A DNA stretch of 64,000 nucleotides, from positions 124,001-188,000 of the forward strand of contig NZ_LMMJ01000010.1 of the NCBI RefSeq assembly GCF_001422205.1, given 5' to 3'. Made by a program: the position numbers and the translations under genes. Shown in pieces: positions 40,822-49,621 of the stretch (positions within the stretch are counted from its first letter, which is position 1; every line of letters begins with the position of its first letter). Source of the DNA: Curtobacterium sp. Leaf261. Its GTDB lineage: Bacteria; Actinomycetota; Actinomycetes; Actinomycetales; Microbacteriaceae. Under the pieces are notes generated by a model. It did no database searches, had not been told where the DNA came from, and was given only the letters and a program-made list of their open reading frames with translations.

Positions 40822-41738
40822 TGGACCCGCAGCACCTGCTGTCCACCGTGTTCTCGTTCCAGGACTTCCCCGAGCTCGTCGCGCTCGTCAAGAACTCGAT
40901 CATCGCGGGCGCCGTGCTCGGGATCGTCGGCGGACTGATCGGCCCGTTCGTGATCACCCGGAACATGCCCTTCGCGGTGCACGGGATCAGCGAGCTCTCG
41001 TTCGCCGGGGCATCGGCAGCACTGCTGCTCGGCGTGAACGTCGTGACCGGGTCGCTCGTCGGCTCGCTCCTCGCCGCGCTGCTCATCGGCGTGCTCGGGT
41101 CGAGGGCCCGCGAGCGGAACTCGATCATCGCCGTCCTCATGCCGTTCGGCCTCGGGCTCGGCATCCTGTGTCTCGCGCTGTACCGCGGGCGGGCCGCGAA
41201 CAAGTTCGGGCTGCTGACCGGTCAGATCGTCTCGGTCGACAACCCGCAGCTCGGGTTCCTCCTGGTCGTCTCCGCGATCGTCGTCGTGACGCTCGTCGTC
41301 GTCTGGCGTCCGCTCATGTTCGCGAGTGTCGACCCCGACGTCGCGGCGGCCGCGGGCATCCCGGTGCGGACCCTCGCGATCGTGTTCATGCTCGTCCTCG
41401 GGCTCGCGACCGCCGTGTCCGTGCAGATCGTCGGGGCGCTCCTCGTCCTGTCGCTGCTCGTCACCCCGGCGGCTGCGGCACTGCGGCTCACGGTGAACCC
41501 CGTGCTCGTCCCGGTGCTGTCGATGGCGTTCGCGGTGACGAGCGTGGTCGGCGGGATCCTGCTCGCACTCGGCGGCGGGCTCCCGATCAGCCCGTACGTC
41601 ACGACGATCTCGTTCCTCATCTGGGTGGTGTGCCGCATCGTGGGCTCCCGCCGTGAGGCACGGGGTCGCACCCGCACCGCCCACCGTCCGGACCGAGCGG
41701 ACCACCGGTCGGAGAACCTCGAGGAGGTCGGCGCATGA
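40821..41738 (+). CDS. znuB: Metal ABC transporter permease
   Basis: 305 residues with about eight or nine membrane helices of the ABC-3 family. Characteristic parts: IIAGAVLGIVGGLIGPFVITRNMPFAVHGISELSFAGASAALLLG, with the coupling region, and VQIVGALLVLSLLVTPAAAALRLT. The C-terminus is a hydrophilic, Arg/His-rich cytoplasmic tail. It dimerises to form the pore for ZnuAC. Its stop overlaps the fur-family gene (ATGA). Confidence 0.93.
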   Translation: MDPQHLLSTVFSFQDFPELVALVKNSIIAGAVLGIVGGLIGPFVITRNMPFAVHGISELSFAGASAALLLGVNVVTGSLVGSLLAALLIGVLGSRARERNSIIAVLMPFGLGLGILCLALYRGRAANKFGLLTGQIVSVDNPQLGFLLVVSAIVVVTLVVVWRPLMFASVDPDVAAAAGIPVRTLAIVFMLVLGLATAVSVQIVGALLVLSLLVTPAAAALRLTVNPVLVPVLSMAFAVTSVVGGILLALGGGLPISPYVTTISFLIWVVCRIVGSRREARGRTRTAHRPDRADHRSENLEEVGA

Positions 41739-42217
41739 ACGCCGTCGCAGCCGCCGGAGCGGGAGCAGCCGCCGGAGCAGGCAAGAAGCGCAACACCTGG
41801 CAGCGTGAGGCCGTCCGCGAGGCGCTCGGCTCCACCGAGGGCTTCGTCAGCGCGCAGGCCCTCCACGCGCATCTGCGGGACGAGGGGTCGTCGATCGGTC
41901 TCGCGACGGTCTACCGCGCCCTGTCCGACCTGGCGTCCGACGGGTCCGCGGACTCCCTCCAGCAGGACGGCGAGTCGCTCTGGCGCGCCTGCACCCCCGG
42001 CACGCACCACCACCACCTCATCTGCCGCATCTGCGGGACCACCGTCGAGATCGAGGCGGACGAGGTCGAGGAGTGGGCGCACCGCGTGGCGGCCGAGCAC
42101 GGGTTCACCCGGGCAAACCACGTCGTCGACGTCTTCGGCGAGTGCGCGGCCTGCTCGGCGCGCGCTGCGGCGGGTGCGCTGGACGAGGACCCGGACCGGA
42201 CGAGTGGGCACATCTGA
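41735..42217 (+). CDS. zur: Fur family regulator, probable Zur
   Basis: 160 residues. A low-complexity Ala/Gly start precedes the winged HTH (TWQREAVREALGSTEGFVSAQALHAHLRDEGSSIGLATVYRALSDL). The dimerisation domain has HHHHLICRICG with Cys97 and Cys100 and GECAAC with Cys137 and Cys140, the structural Zn(Cys)4 site of Fur/Zur proteins. Co-translation with znuACB and the Zur-type box in front of znuA make an autoregulated zinc-uptake operon the best reading; Mur or Nur roles are less likely. Confidence 0.9.
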   Translation: MNAVAAAGAGAAAGAGKKRNTWQREAVREALGSTEGFVSAQALHAHLRDEGSSIGLATVYRALSDLASDGSADSLQQDGESLWRACTPGTHHHHLICRICGTTVEIEADEVEEWAHRVAAEHGFTRANHVVDVFGECAACSARAAAGALDEDPDRTSGHI

Positions 42218-42231
42218 GACCCATCGGGTGT

Positions 42232-42257
42232 CCAGGGGTCGCAGATGCGACCCCTGG
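42232..42257. terminator. Hairpin after the znu-zur operon
   Basis: CCAGGGGTCGCA (42232-42243) and its exact complement (42246-42257) form a 12-bp stem with a 2-nt loop. A second hairpin of the dispersed family follows 7 nt later. Confidence 0.7.
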
Positions 42258-42264
42258 GCGACCG

Positions 42265-42310
42265 CCGGACGGGAGGCACGATGCCAGGCCGACCCGTGCC
42301 TCCCGTCCGG
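42265..42310. terminator. Dispersed-family hairpin downstream of zur
   Basis: CCGGACGGGAGGCACG (42265-42280) pairs exactly with 42295-42310; the loop is 14 nt. With the preceding hairpin it makes a tandem terminator. Confidence 0.75.
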
Positions 42311-42402
42311 AATGCGCTCGTGTCCGGTGCATCGCGGGGTGCGCGCGTAGCGTCCGGTCGGTCGGCTGCGTCCAGCGGCCCCGACCACGTGAGGACCACC
42401 CC

Positions 42403-42972
42403 GTGCGCACGCCACCCATCAAGCCCGCCGACCTGACCGAAGCGAACCGCGACCTCGACGCCGCGCTCCGCGAGCTCATCGGACAGTCGTTGCGGGGCTT
42501 CACATCGGAGGACGAGGACGGTGCCCTCATCGGCCCGTTCGCTCCGATGCTGCACTTCCCGGAGCTCCACGAGCCGATCCTCCAGTGGATGCGCGTGCTC
42601 GTCGGGAAGGCCACCCTGCCCGGATCGGTCCGCGAGGTCGCGATCCTGACCATCGGCGCACGACTCGGCGCCCGCTACGAGCTGTACGCGCACAGTCGAG
42701 TCGCAGGCGACAAGGGGCTCGCACCGGAGGCGGTCGCGGCGCTCGTGGCAGGGCAGCGCCCGACGACCCTGTCGGCCGAGGAGGTCGTTGCGCATGACCT
42801 CGCGGCGGTCCTCCACGCAGGCGGAGCCGTCCCGGGAGCCCTCTACCGAGCCGCACTCGAGGCGTTCGGACGCGACGGCACCGCGGAGCTCGTCCACCTC
42901 GTCGGGCAGTACGCCGTCGTGTCGATGCTCCTCAACGCCTACGACGTGCCGGTGCCAGCAGACGCAGACTGA
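42403..42972 (+). CDS. Carboxymuconolactone decarboxylase family protein
   Basis: 189 residues, all-alpha. The CMD fold is seen in HFPELHEPILQWMRVLVGKATLPGSVREVAILTIGARLGARYELYAHSRVAGDKGLAPEAVAAL. The usual AhpD CxxC is absent, since the corresponding segment reads YELYAHSRVA, so a peroxidase role is unlikely and a decarboxylase-like or unknown activity remains. GTG 42403 has GAGGA about 8 nt upstream. It is not coupled to the znu operon because two hairpins intervene. Confidence 0.85.
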   Translation: MRTPPIKPADLTEANRDLDAALRELIGQSLRGFTSEDEDGALIGPFAPMLHFPELHEPILQWMRVLVGKATLPGSVREVAILTIGARLGARYELYAHSRVAGDKGLAPEAVAALVAGQRPTTLSAEEVVAHDLAAVLHAGGAVPGALYRAALEAFGRDGTAELVHLVGQYAVVSMLLNAYDVPVPADAD

Positions 42973-43012
42973 CCCTCGCCATCCGCGACGCACCGGGGGT
43001 AGCCTGCCCGCC

Positions 43013-43777
43013 ATGCACGTGATCATGGTCCCGGGGATGTGGCTCGACGCGAGTGCGTGGGACGCGGTCGCGCCGATCGTCCGGCAGGCCGGGCACGACG
43101 TCGAGACGCTCAGCCTGCCTGGGCAGGGCTCGCGCACCGCCGACCGCACCGGCATCGGCTTCGACGACTGGGTCCAGGCCGTGGTCGACCGGATCGATGC
43201 GGCGTTCGAGGCAGGGGCAGGGTCCGAGGCGGGGGCGGCGTCCGAGGCAGGGGCGGGGTCAGCGCAGATCGCCCTCGTGGGGCACTCCGCCGCAGGGACC
43301 GTCGTGTCCGTCGCGGCCGATCGCCGGGCGTCGAGGATCGGTGCCGTCGTCCACGTGGACAGCGCACCGTTCCCCGAGGGTGACCACACCAACGACGAGT
43401 TCCCGGTCGTGGACGGCGAGATCCCGTGGCCGGACCGCTCGGGGTTCGGCGACGCGATGCTCCGGGACATGACCGACGAGCTGTGGGCGACGATGTCCGC
43501 GCGTGCGGTTCCCGTTCCCGGGGGCACCGCCGTGCAGTCGTTCCGGTTCACGGATCCAGCACGGCACGCGATACCCACGACGGTCATCGCGAGTGAGATG
43601 TCCCCCGACGAGCTGTCCGAGGGGATCCGCTCGGGCGCCGGGTGGGCCTCCGAGCTCGCGGCGACCGAGGACCTGCGCATCGTCGGGCTCGACACGGGTC
43701 ACTGGGCGATGTTCACGCGCCCGGAGGAGCTCGCCGCGCTGATCGTGGATGCGCTGGCGCCGCGTCCGCTGGTCTGA
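43013..43777 (+). CDS. Alpha/beta hydrolase
   Basis: 254 residues. [22 protein letters not shown] opens the fold with the oxyanion-hole HG-like region, [11 protein letters not shown] is the nucleophile elbow with the catalytic Ser, and the late [16 protein letters not shown] supplies the catalytic His. Between helix and elbow lies an insertion of three EAGAGS-type repeats (about residues 65-82). The family suggests an esterase such as those related to salicylate or methyl-ester hydrolases; the substrate is unknown. Leaderless start: TAGCCT (43000-43005) ends 7 nt before ATG 43013. Confidence 0.88.
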   Translation: MHVIMVPGMWLDASAWDAVAPIVRQAGHDVETLSLPGQGSRTADRTGIGFDDWVQAVVDRIDAAFEAGAGSEAGAASEAGAGSAQIALVGHSAAGTVVSVAADRRASRIGAVVHVDSAPFPEGDHTNDEFPVVDGEIPWPDRSGFGDAMLRDMTDELWATMSARAVPVPGGTAVQSFRFTDPARHAIPTTVIASEMSPDELSEGIRSGAGWASELAATEDLRIVGLDTGHWAMFTRPEELAALIVDALAPRPLV

Positions 43778-43808
43778 GCACCCGCGTCCGCCCGCCGGAG
43801 CGCCGCGC

Positions 43809-43875
43809 CCGCTTGCCCGAGCACCCGAGTCCGCTTGCCCGAGCACCCGCGCCCGCTTGCCTGAGCACCCCGGGT
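43809..43875. repeat. 22-bp tandem repeat, three copies
   Basis: Units CCGCTTGCCCGAGCACCCGA plus two bases start at 43809, 43831 and 43853 in the gap between the hydrolase stop and the ribosomal-protein promoter. A degenerate partial copy precedes them from about 43775. Confidence 0.8.
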
Positions 43876-43879
43876 CGCG

Positions 43880-44088
43880 TACGCTTGACCCTTGGTCCGT
43901 CACGCCTGCGTGACGGAGCAGTTTGTTCAGCCCCCTCGCCGTCGCAACCGCCGCGGCCAGTCGGGCGGCACGCACACCCCCTCGCCAGCATTCCGGCCCC
44001 TCGGGACCGGACCACGGCGCGTGCGTGCCAGGCAAGTGACCTTGGGTGTGGCCGATCGGCCGCACGGTACTCAAATCAGGAGGACACA
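43880..44088 (+). promoter_or_regulatory. Promoter and about 195-nt leader of the rpmB operon
   Basis: TACGCT (43880-43885) is a plausible -10. The predicted RNA starts near 43892 and begins almost at once with the hairpin TCCGTCACGC/GCGTGACGGA (43896-43905 and 43908-43917), followed by CAGTTTGTTC. The leader ends with AGGAGG (44078-44083) before the L28 start. No Zur-type box is visible. Confidence 0.5.
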
Positions 44089-44325
44089 ATGGCAGCAGTC
44101 TGCCAGGTGACCGGCGCCGTTCCCGGCTTCGGACACGCGATCTCACACTCGCACCGCCGGACGAAGCGTCGCTTCGACCCGAACGTGCAGAAGAAGACCT
44201 ACTTCGTTCCGTCGCTGCGCCGCAAGGTGACGCTGACGCTGAGCGCGAAGGGCATCAAGGTCATCGACGCACGCGGCATCGAGTCCGTCGTCAAGGACCT
44301 CCTCGCACGTGGGGAGAAGATCTGA
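44089..44325 (+). CDS. rpmB: 50S ribosomal protein L28
   Basis: 78 residues: [67 protein letters not shown] is L28 throughout. It lacks the paired CxxC zinc ligands of the zinc-binding form, so this is the C-minus type. SD AGGAGG is well placed. The stop overlaps the L33 start (TGATG). Confidence 0.97.
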   Translation: MAAVCQVTGAVPGFGHAISHSHRRTKRRFDPNVQKKTYFVPSLRRKVTLTLSAKGIKVIDARGIESVVKDLLARGEKI

Positions 44326-44495
44326 TGGCGAAGCGCGGCCAGGACGTCCGTCCGATCATCAAGCTCCGTTCCACTGCGGGCACCGGGTTCACCTACGTGA
44401 CCAAGAAGAACCGTCGGAACAACCCCGACCGTCTCGTGCTGAAGAAGTACGACCCGGTCATCCGCAAGCACGTCGATTTCCGCGAGGAGCGCTAA
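44325..44495 (+). CDS. rpmG: 50S ribosomal protein L33
   Basis: 56 residues, [20 protein letters not shown] then [20 protein letters not shown], ending KHVDFREER. No cysteines, so the C-minus form that does not need zinc. Lies between L28 and S14 in a three-gene operon with 1-bp overlap upstream and 2 nt spacing to rpsN. Confidence 0.97.
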   Translation: MAKRGQDVRPIIKLRSTAGTGFTYVTKKNRRNNPDRLVLKKYDPVIRKHVDFREER

Positions 44496-44497
44496 GC

Positions 44498-44803
44498 ATG
44501 GCCAAGAAGAGCATGATCGCCAAGAACAACCAGCGAGCCGTGATCGTCGAGCGCTACGCCGAGCGACGCCTCCAGCTCAAGAAGGCCCTCATCGACCCGA
44601 ACGGGACCGACGAGAGCCGCGAGGCAGCACGCCTCGGCCTGCAGAAGCTCCCGCGCAACGCGTCGCCGGTCCGCCTCCGCAACCGCGACAGCATCGACGG
44701 GCGCCCCCGCGGGATCCTCACGGAGTACGGCGTCAGCCGTGTCCGTTTCCGCGACATGGCCCACCGTGGTGAGCTCCCCGGCATCACGAAGAGCTCCTGG
44801 TAA
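44498..44803 (+). CDS. rpsN: 30S ribosomal protein S14
   Basis: 101 residues, the long C-minus S14 ([65 protein letters not shown]) without the CxxC pairs of the 61-residue zinc form. GAGGAG within the rpmG end serves as SD. A strong hairpin terminator follows 19 nt after the stop codon. Confidence 0.97.
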   Translation: MAKKSMIAKNNQRAVIVERYAERRLQLKKALIDPNGTDESREAARLGLQKLPRNASPVRLRNRDSIDGRPRGILTEYGVSRVRFRDMAHRGELPGITKSSW

Positions 44804-44821
44804 GCCCTCAGGCCCCAGCGT

Positions 44822-44860
44822 CCGAACGCCCCTCGATCTCTTCGATCGGGGGGCGTTCGG
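44822..44860 (+). terminator. Terminator of the rpmB-rpmG-rpsN operon
   Basis: Arms 44822-44838 and 44844-44860 pair over 17 bp with one G-T-type mismatch and loop TCTTC; CATTCTG follows. Confidence 0.85.
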
Positions 44861-45075
44861 CATTCTGCGTCCGTCAGCACGGAAAATGCGGGTCACATTC
44901 GCCCCATGAGCCACACAGACCCCTGAGAAGGGCGGAAATCCGGGCGAGTTGGTGAGTTGCGACGTGTCTGGCTGATAGGTTGCCAGAGGTTCCACGGGCC
45001 CTCGGCCTGGTGGTCTGTACCGATCGTGTGCGACTCGCATCCGGTCATTACCGCAGAGAAGTCCGAGGAGGACTA

Positions 45076-45363
45076 ATGGCTGACAAGTCACTGAACCGTA
45101 CCGAGCTCGTTGCCGCTGTCGCGGCGGAGTCGGGCCAGAGCCAGGCCGCCGTGAACGGCGTCGTCGACGCGCTCTTCACCGTCGTCTCGAAGTCCGTCAG
45201 CGACGGCACGAAGGTCACGATCCCCGGGTGGATCGCCTTCGAGAAGACGCACCGCGCCGCGCGCACGGGCCGCAACCCGCAGACGGGTGCCGCGCTCGAG
45301 ATCGCCGCGAGCGACAGCGTCAAGGTGAGCGCCGGCTCGAAGCTCAAGGCTGCCGTCAAGTAG
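45076..45363 (+). CDS. HU family DNA-binding protein
   Basis: 95 residues. The HU fold is plain: LNRTELVAAVAAESGQSQAAVNGVVDALFTVVSKSVSDGTKVTIPGWIAFEKTHRAARTGRNPQTGAALEIAASDSVKVSAGSKLKAAVK, with the Arg/Pro DNA-bending arm (RNPQTG). No Lys-rich C-terminal extension of the mycobacterial type. GAGGAGGA lies 5-12 nt before ATG. A TAGGTT -10-like element at 44976-44981 would give a leader of about 88 nt; a compact terminator follows. Confidence 0.96.
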   Translation: MADKSLNRTELVAAVAAESGQSQAAVNGVVDALFTVVSKSVSDGTKVTIPGWIAFEKTHRAARTGRNPQTGAALEIAASDSVKVSAGSKLKAAVK

Positions 45364-45380
45364 GACAGCACCACTGCGTG

Positions 45381-45410
45381 AGAAGGGGACGGCTTCGGCC
45401 GTCCCCTTCT
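45381..45410 (+). terminator. Terminator after the HU gene
   Basis: AGAAGGGGACGGC (45381-45393) and its exact complement (45398-45410) form a 13-bp stem closed by a TTCG tetraloop. Confidence 0.88.
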
Positions 45411-45547
45411 TCGTGCGCCGGGGTGCGCCCGTCTCTCGGGCTCCGTGGGCGCGTGGCCGGGACGCGTCGGACGGGAGGCGCGGTGCACCATCCACAGGCA
45501 GCGCACGTCCGGCAAGTGCCGGGCTGGTGCGGCCGTAGGCTTGTCCG

Positions 45548-47455
45548 GTGACTCGAATCGTGCGCATCGCCGGCCCTGCCGTGCTGCTCCTCGCCGCGTT
45601 CGTGTCCGTGCTCGTCGCCCTGGTCGTCGGGGGTGCAGCGGCCGCACCCCTCGTCTCGGACCCCGGTGCCGTCGTCCGGTTCGGGCTGCCGATCGCCCGC
45701 ACGGTGGTCGACCTCAGCGCCGCTGCGACGATCGGTGGCCTCGCGCTGGCGGTGGTGGGGTTGTCCCGGACGGCTCCGGAGTGGAACCGTGCGCTCGACG
45801 TCACCGCCGCGGCCGCCATGGTCTGGACGCTCGCAGCCGCCGTGACGACGTTCTTCACGTTCCTCAGCGTCGCGAACGTGTCGGTCACGGTGGACCCGCA
45901 GTTCGGCCAGACGCTCAGCGTGTTCCTCACCGGCACCGACCTCGGCCTCGCCTGGATCGTCACCGTGCTCGTCGCCGCGGCGGTCAGCGTCATGTGCTTC
46001 GCCGTCCGTTCGCGGGGCATGGTCGCCGTGGTCGCAGGTGTCGCGATGATCGGACTCGTCCCGATGGCGCAGCAGGGGCACGCGGCCGGCACCGCGAGCC
46101 ACGACGCCGCCGTCACCGCGCTCGGACTGCACCTCGTCGGGGCGGCGCTCTGGGTCGGGGGACTCCTGCTCGTCGTCCTCGTGCGCGACGTCGTGTCGAA
46201 CGACCGGATCGCACTGGTCGTCGGACGCTACTCGAGCATCGCGCTCGGCTGCTTCGTGCTCGTCGCGGTCTCCGGGTACGCGTCAGCGGCGATCCGGGTC
46301 GGCTCGTGGGGCGACCTCCTCACGCCGTACGGGGCGCTCGTCCTCGTCAAGGTCGGCGCGATCCTCGCGATCGGCGCGCTCGGGGTGCTCCAGCGCCGTC
46401 GGACGATCGCGGCGCTCGCGGCCGATCCCACACGTCGCGGTCCGTTCTGGCTCCTCGTCGTCGTGGAGCTCGCGGTCATGGGGGTCGCGTCGGGATTCGC
46501 GGCCGCGCTCGCACGGACCCCGACCCCCGTCGACCAGGTCGCCCTCAGCAAGACCACGAACCCGACCCCGGCCGAGCTCCTGACGGACGACACCCTGCCA
46601 CGCGCGCCCGGCGCCTGGGGATGGCTGACCGGGTGGAACATCGACCTGTTCTGGCTCCTCGCCGTGCTGCTCATGGCCTGCACCTACGCGGCCGGGATCG
46701 TGCGGCTCCGGCGTCGTGGCGAGCCGTGGCCCATACGTCGGACCTTGGCTGCGGCGCTGTGCCTGCTCGCCCTCGTCGTCGCGACGAGCGGGTGGCTGCA
46801 CCTCTACGACCGGTACCTCGTCTCCACGAACGTGGCCGCGCACGTGCTGCTCGGACTCGTCGTCCCGCTCCTCGCAGCGGCATCGGCCCCGGTGGTGCTC
46901 ATCCGTGCCGCCGTGCACCCGCGGGACGACGGCAGCACGGGAATCCGTGAGTGGACGGGCATCCTGGTCGACAACGCCGCCGTCCGGTACCTCGCGCAGC
47001 CGTTCCCGGCCGTGGTGCTCCTCGGCGGCATCTGGTGGGCGTTCTACGGCACCCAGGCACTCCGGTGGTCGACGAGCGACGGCACCGGACGGACGATCGT
47101 CGACGCGGTGTTCCTGATCGTCGGACTCGTGGCGGCTCCGGGGCTCCTCACCCCGATCGCCGCCGGAGCCCGCCGTGCGACGCGAGCCGCAGCGCTCGTG
47201 CGCATCGGCGGTGCGGTCGTCGTCGGCGCGTCCCTCGCGGCGCTCGGGATCGCGTTCCGCGGACCGCTCGGACTCGTCGACGCCTCGTGGTTCGGCGCGA
47301 TGGGTCGGACCTGGGGCGTGCCGCCGCTCACCGACCAGGCGCGCGGCGGCCTGGTGTTCATCGTCGCCGGCGCCGCGTTCGTGGTCGTCGTGGTGGCAGC
47401 GTCCATCGCCGCGCTCCGGCGCAAGACCCCGGCCCCGACGGATGGAGCGCGCTGA
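45548..47455 (+). CDS. CopD-CtaG fusion membrane protein
   Basis: 635 residues with about 15 membrane helices. The first half resembles CopD copper-resistance permeases (LHLVGAALWVGGLLLVVLVRD, SGYASAAIRVGSWGDLLTPYG). The second half, from about residue 360, resembles the caa3-type oxidase assembly factor CtaG (TSGWLHLYDRYLVSTNVAAHVLLGLVVPLLAAASAPVVL, PAVVLLGGIWWAFYGTQAL). The fusion is common in Actinobacteria and links copper uptake to cytochrome oxidase metallation. Leaderless GTG 45548 (TAGGCT 45536-45541, 6 nt). Overlaps the helicase start by 1 bp. Confidence 0.88.
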   Translation: MTRIVRIAGPAVLLLAAFVSVLVALVVGGAAAAPLVSDPGAVVRFGLPIARTVVDLSAAATIGGLALAVVGLSRTAPEWNRALDVTAAAAMVWTLAAAVTTFFTFLSVANVSVTVDPQFGQTLSVFLTGTDLGLAWIVTVLVAAAVSVMCFAVRSRGMVAVVAGVAMIGLVPMAQQGHAAGTASHDAAVTALGLHLVGAALWVGGLLLVVLVRDVVSNDRIALVVGRYSSIALGCFVLVAVSGYASAAIRVGSWGDLLTPYGALVLVKVGAILAIGALGVLQRRRTIAALAADPTRRGPFWLLVVVELAVMGVASGFAAALARTPTPVDQVALSKTTNPTPAELLTDDTLPRAPGAWGWLTGWNIDLFWLLAVLLMACTYAAGIVRLRRRGEPWPIRRTLAAALCLLALVVATSGWLHLYDRYLVSTNVAAHVLLGLVVPLLAAASAPVVLIRAAVHPRDDGSTGIREWTGILVDNAAVRYLAQPFPAVVLLGGIWWAFYGTQALRWSTSDGTGRTIVDAVFLIVGLVAAPGLLTPIAAGARRATRAAALVRIGGAVVVGASLAALGIAFRGPLGLVDASWFGAMGRTWGVPPLTDQARGGLVFIVAGAAFVVVVVAASIAALRRKTPAPTDGAR

Positions 47456-48765
47456 TGGCCCTGGAACTGACGGCGGAGCAGCGGTCCGTGTTCGACCACA
47501 TCGAGTCGACCCGCGACCACGTGTTCATCACGGGCCGCGCCGGTACGGGCAAGTCGACGCTCCTCCACCACCTGTCCTGGAACACCGCCAAGCAGGTCGT
47601 CATCTGCGCCCCGACCGGAGTGGCGGCCCTGAACGTCGGCGGCCAGACGATCCACTCGCTGTTCCGTCTGCCGATCGGGCTCATCGCCGACTCGACGATC
47701 GACCAGAACCCGGTGACCCGGAAGCTGCTCAACACGATCGACACCCTCGTCATCGACGAGATCTCCATGGTGAACGCCGACCTCCTCGATGCGATGGACC
47801 GGTCCCTCCGCAAGGCCAGGCAGCGGAAGACCGAGCCGTTCGGTGGCGTGCAGGTCGTGATGTTCGGTGATCCGTACCAGCTGCCGCCGGTGCCCGGGGA
47901 CGTCGACGAGCGGGCGTACTTCACCGACCACTACCGCTCCATGTGGTTCTTCGACGCCAAGGTCTGGCTCGAGGCGCCGCTCAAGATCATCGAGTTGGCG
48001 AAGATCCACCGGCAGCACGACGAGGCGTTCGCGTCGATGCTCACGGCCGTCCGGCACGGGCGGGTCACCGCCGACATCGCGAACGTCCTCAACACCGCCG
48101 GGGCGCGGACCCCTCCGGACGGGGTGATCACGCTCGCGACGCGGAACGACACGGTCTCCCGTATCAACAAGACGGCGCTCGACCGGCTACCGGGCAAGGT
48201 CAAGACGGCCAAGGCGGAGCTGTCCGGCGACTTCGGCGGGCGGAACTTCCCGGCGGACGAGGCGCTCGAGCTGAAGCCGGGCGCGCACGTGATGTTCCTC
48301 CGCAACGACTCGGACCAGCGGTGGGTGAACGGCACCATCGGTGTCGTCACGAAGATCCGCGACACCGTGTGGGTGGAGGTCGACGACGAGGAGTTCGAGG
48401 TCGGCCCGAGTGTCTGGGAGAAGATCAAGTACTCGTACTCGGCGTCCACCAAGGAGCTCCGGAAGGACACCGTCGGTGAGTTCCAGCAGTTCCCCCTGCG
48501 TCTCGCCTGGGCCGTCACGATCCACAAGTCGCAGGGCAAGACCTACGACCGGGCGGTCGTCGACCTGGGCACCCGGGTGTTCAGCGCCGGCCAGGCCTAC
48601 GTCGCGCTGAGCCGGATCACGGCGCTCGACGGACTGTACCTCACGCGGGACCTCCAGCCGCGGGACATCATCGTCGACAACGACGTCCGCCGCTTCATGT
48701 CCGAGGCGCCGCGCGTCGTGGCGACGGAGCTCCCGGCGCACGCCACCCCGACGCCGGACGCGTGA
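47455..48765 (+). CDS. Pif1-like SF1B helicase / AAA ATPase
   Basis: 436 residues. Motifs in order: Q-like LTAEQRSVFDHI, Walker A ITGRAGTGKSTLL, Ia CAPTGVAALNVGG, II VIDEISMV, III FGDPYQLPPV, V/VI AVTIHKSQGKTYDRAVVD and AYVALSRITALDGLYL. This is the Pif1/RecD2 SF1B pattern, so 5'-3' DNA unwinding is expected. It is a compact version without extra nuclease or N-terminal domain, between CopD-CtaG (1-bp overlap) and a strong terminator. Its partner process is not evident. Confidence 0.9.
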   Translation: MALELTAEQRSVFDHIESTRDHVFITGRAGTGKSTLLHHLSWNTAKQVVICAPTGVAALNVGGQTIHSLFRLPIGLIADSTIDQNPVTRKLLNTIDTLVIDEISMVNADLLDAMDRSLRKARQRKTEPFGGVQVVMFGDPYQLPPVPGDVDERAYFTDHYRSMWFFDAKVWLEAPLKIIELAKIHRQHDEAFASMLTAVRHGRVTADIANVLNTAGARTPPDGVITLATRNDTVSRINKTALDRLPGKVKTAKAELSGDFGGRNFPADEALELKPGAHVMFLRNDSDQRWVNGTIGVVTKIRDTVWVEVDDEEFEVGPSVWEKIKYSYSASTKELRKDTVGEFQQFPLRLAWAVTIHKSQGKTYDRAVVDLGTRVFSAGQAYVALSRITALDGLYLTRDLQPRDIIVDNDVRRFMSEAPRVVATELPAHATPTPDA

Positions 48766-48811
48766 CGCCGGACGCGTGAGTCCCGGCGCCCGGATCTCGG
48801 CGCACAGCGCG

Positions 48812-48868
48812 TGAAAAGTGCCCATCTGTCGGGTGGTCTTGATCCACTCGACAGATGGGCACTTCTCA
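48812..48868. terminator. Long perfect hairpin between convergent genes
   Basis: Arms 48812-48831 and 48849-48868 pair over 20 bp with one mismatch, and GTGG (48833-48836)/CCAC (48844-48847) extend the stem, leaving a 7-nt loop. The arm AAGTGCCCATCTGTCG is A/T-richer than the surroundings. It fits a bidirectional terminator. Confidence 0.8.
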
Positions 48869-48894
48869 GAACGCCGGTGGGCGCTCCTCGTTCG

Positions 48895-49344
48895 TCAGGC
48901 CGTCTGCGACGCCCGGAGCGCCCGGAGGTTCTGCTTGTCGGCGCCGAGCGCGGTGAGGACGAGGATCACACCGACGACCACGTGGAAGACGTTGTCGGTC
49001 GTGTTCGCGGCGAAGATGTTCGCGCTCGTGTTCATCAGCACGAAGCCGTAGACGCCGAGGACCAGACTGAGGATGCCGACGACCAGGTTCGTGCGGCGGG
49101 CCGCCGCGACGGTCGCGAGCGCGTTGATGAACAACAGGGCCGCGAACAGGGTCCAGACGGCGCAGATCGCCGGGTTCACCAGGAAGGCGTTCCAGAGGTA
49201 CCCACCGGTCGACCCGAAGAAGCGGTGACCGCTCTCGTGCGTGAAGAAGAACCCGAGCACGCCCCAGATGGCGAACATCGTGCCGGCGGTCGCAGCGAGC
49301 CCGCGGTTCGGGGACGAGCTCAGGCCCGGCTCGGTGATGGCCAT
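48895..49344 (-). CDS. DUF4383 domain membrane protein
   Basis: 149 residues, four helices (about 18-37, 51-72, 83-102 and 112-137). FTHESGHRFFGSTGGYLWNAFLVNPA and the end NVFHVVVGVILVLTALGADKQNLRALRASQ match actinobacterial DUF4383 proteins of unknown role. AGAGGAGA precedes ATG 49344. The same frame stays open for another 100 codons upstream, including a hydrophobic stretch, but that part has no SD and lies across the divergent PAP2 promoter, so it was not included. Confidence 0.88.
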   Translation of the reverse strand: MAITEPGLSSSPNRGLAATAGTMFAIWGVLGFFFTHESGHRFFGSTGGYLWNAFLVNPAICAVWTLFAALLFINALATVAAARRTNLVVGILSLVLGVYGFVLMNTSANIFAANTTDNVFHVVVGVILVLTALGADKQNLRALRASQTA

Positions 49345-49621
49345 TTCGGTCTCCTCTTGGTTCGGCGTGTCCGCCCACTGGATGAACCGGGCGGCGGCGG
49401 AGGGCTTCTCGCGCGCAGGAGCAGCAGCGACCTTCCCAGCCTCCGACCGGCGTGCAAACGGTATCGTGTCCCGCCCCGACGTACCGAATCCGCTCGCACC
49501 GGATCCTGCCGCACCGGGTCCGCCTCCCACGGACCCGCCTCCGCCCGATCCGCGACCGCGAAGTGCCGCCACGAAGCGCACCAGCGCTCCGATGACGACC
49601 GCCCCGACCAGGAGGGCTCCC
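49345..49621. other. 277-bp divergent intergenic region
   Basis: Between DUF4383 and PAP2 genes. It holds Gly/Pro-like G/C repeats (for example CCGCCTCCG at 49525-49550) and an A/T-richer patch GCAAACGGTATCGTG near 49455. No clear operator or RNA gene. Confidence 0.5.

Noticed and set aside
43880-44088. Zur control of the C-minus ribosomal proteins
   Set aside because: No TGATAATNATTATCA-like palindrome is visible upstream of rpmB, unlike the clear site at znuA.
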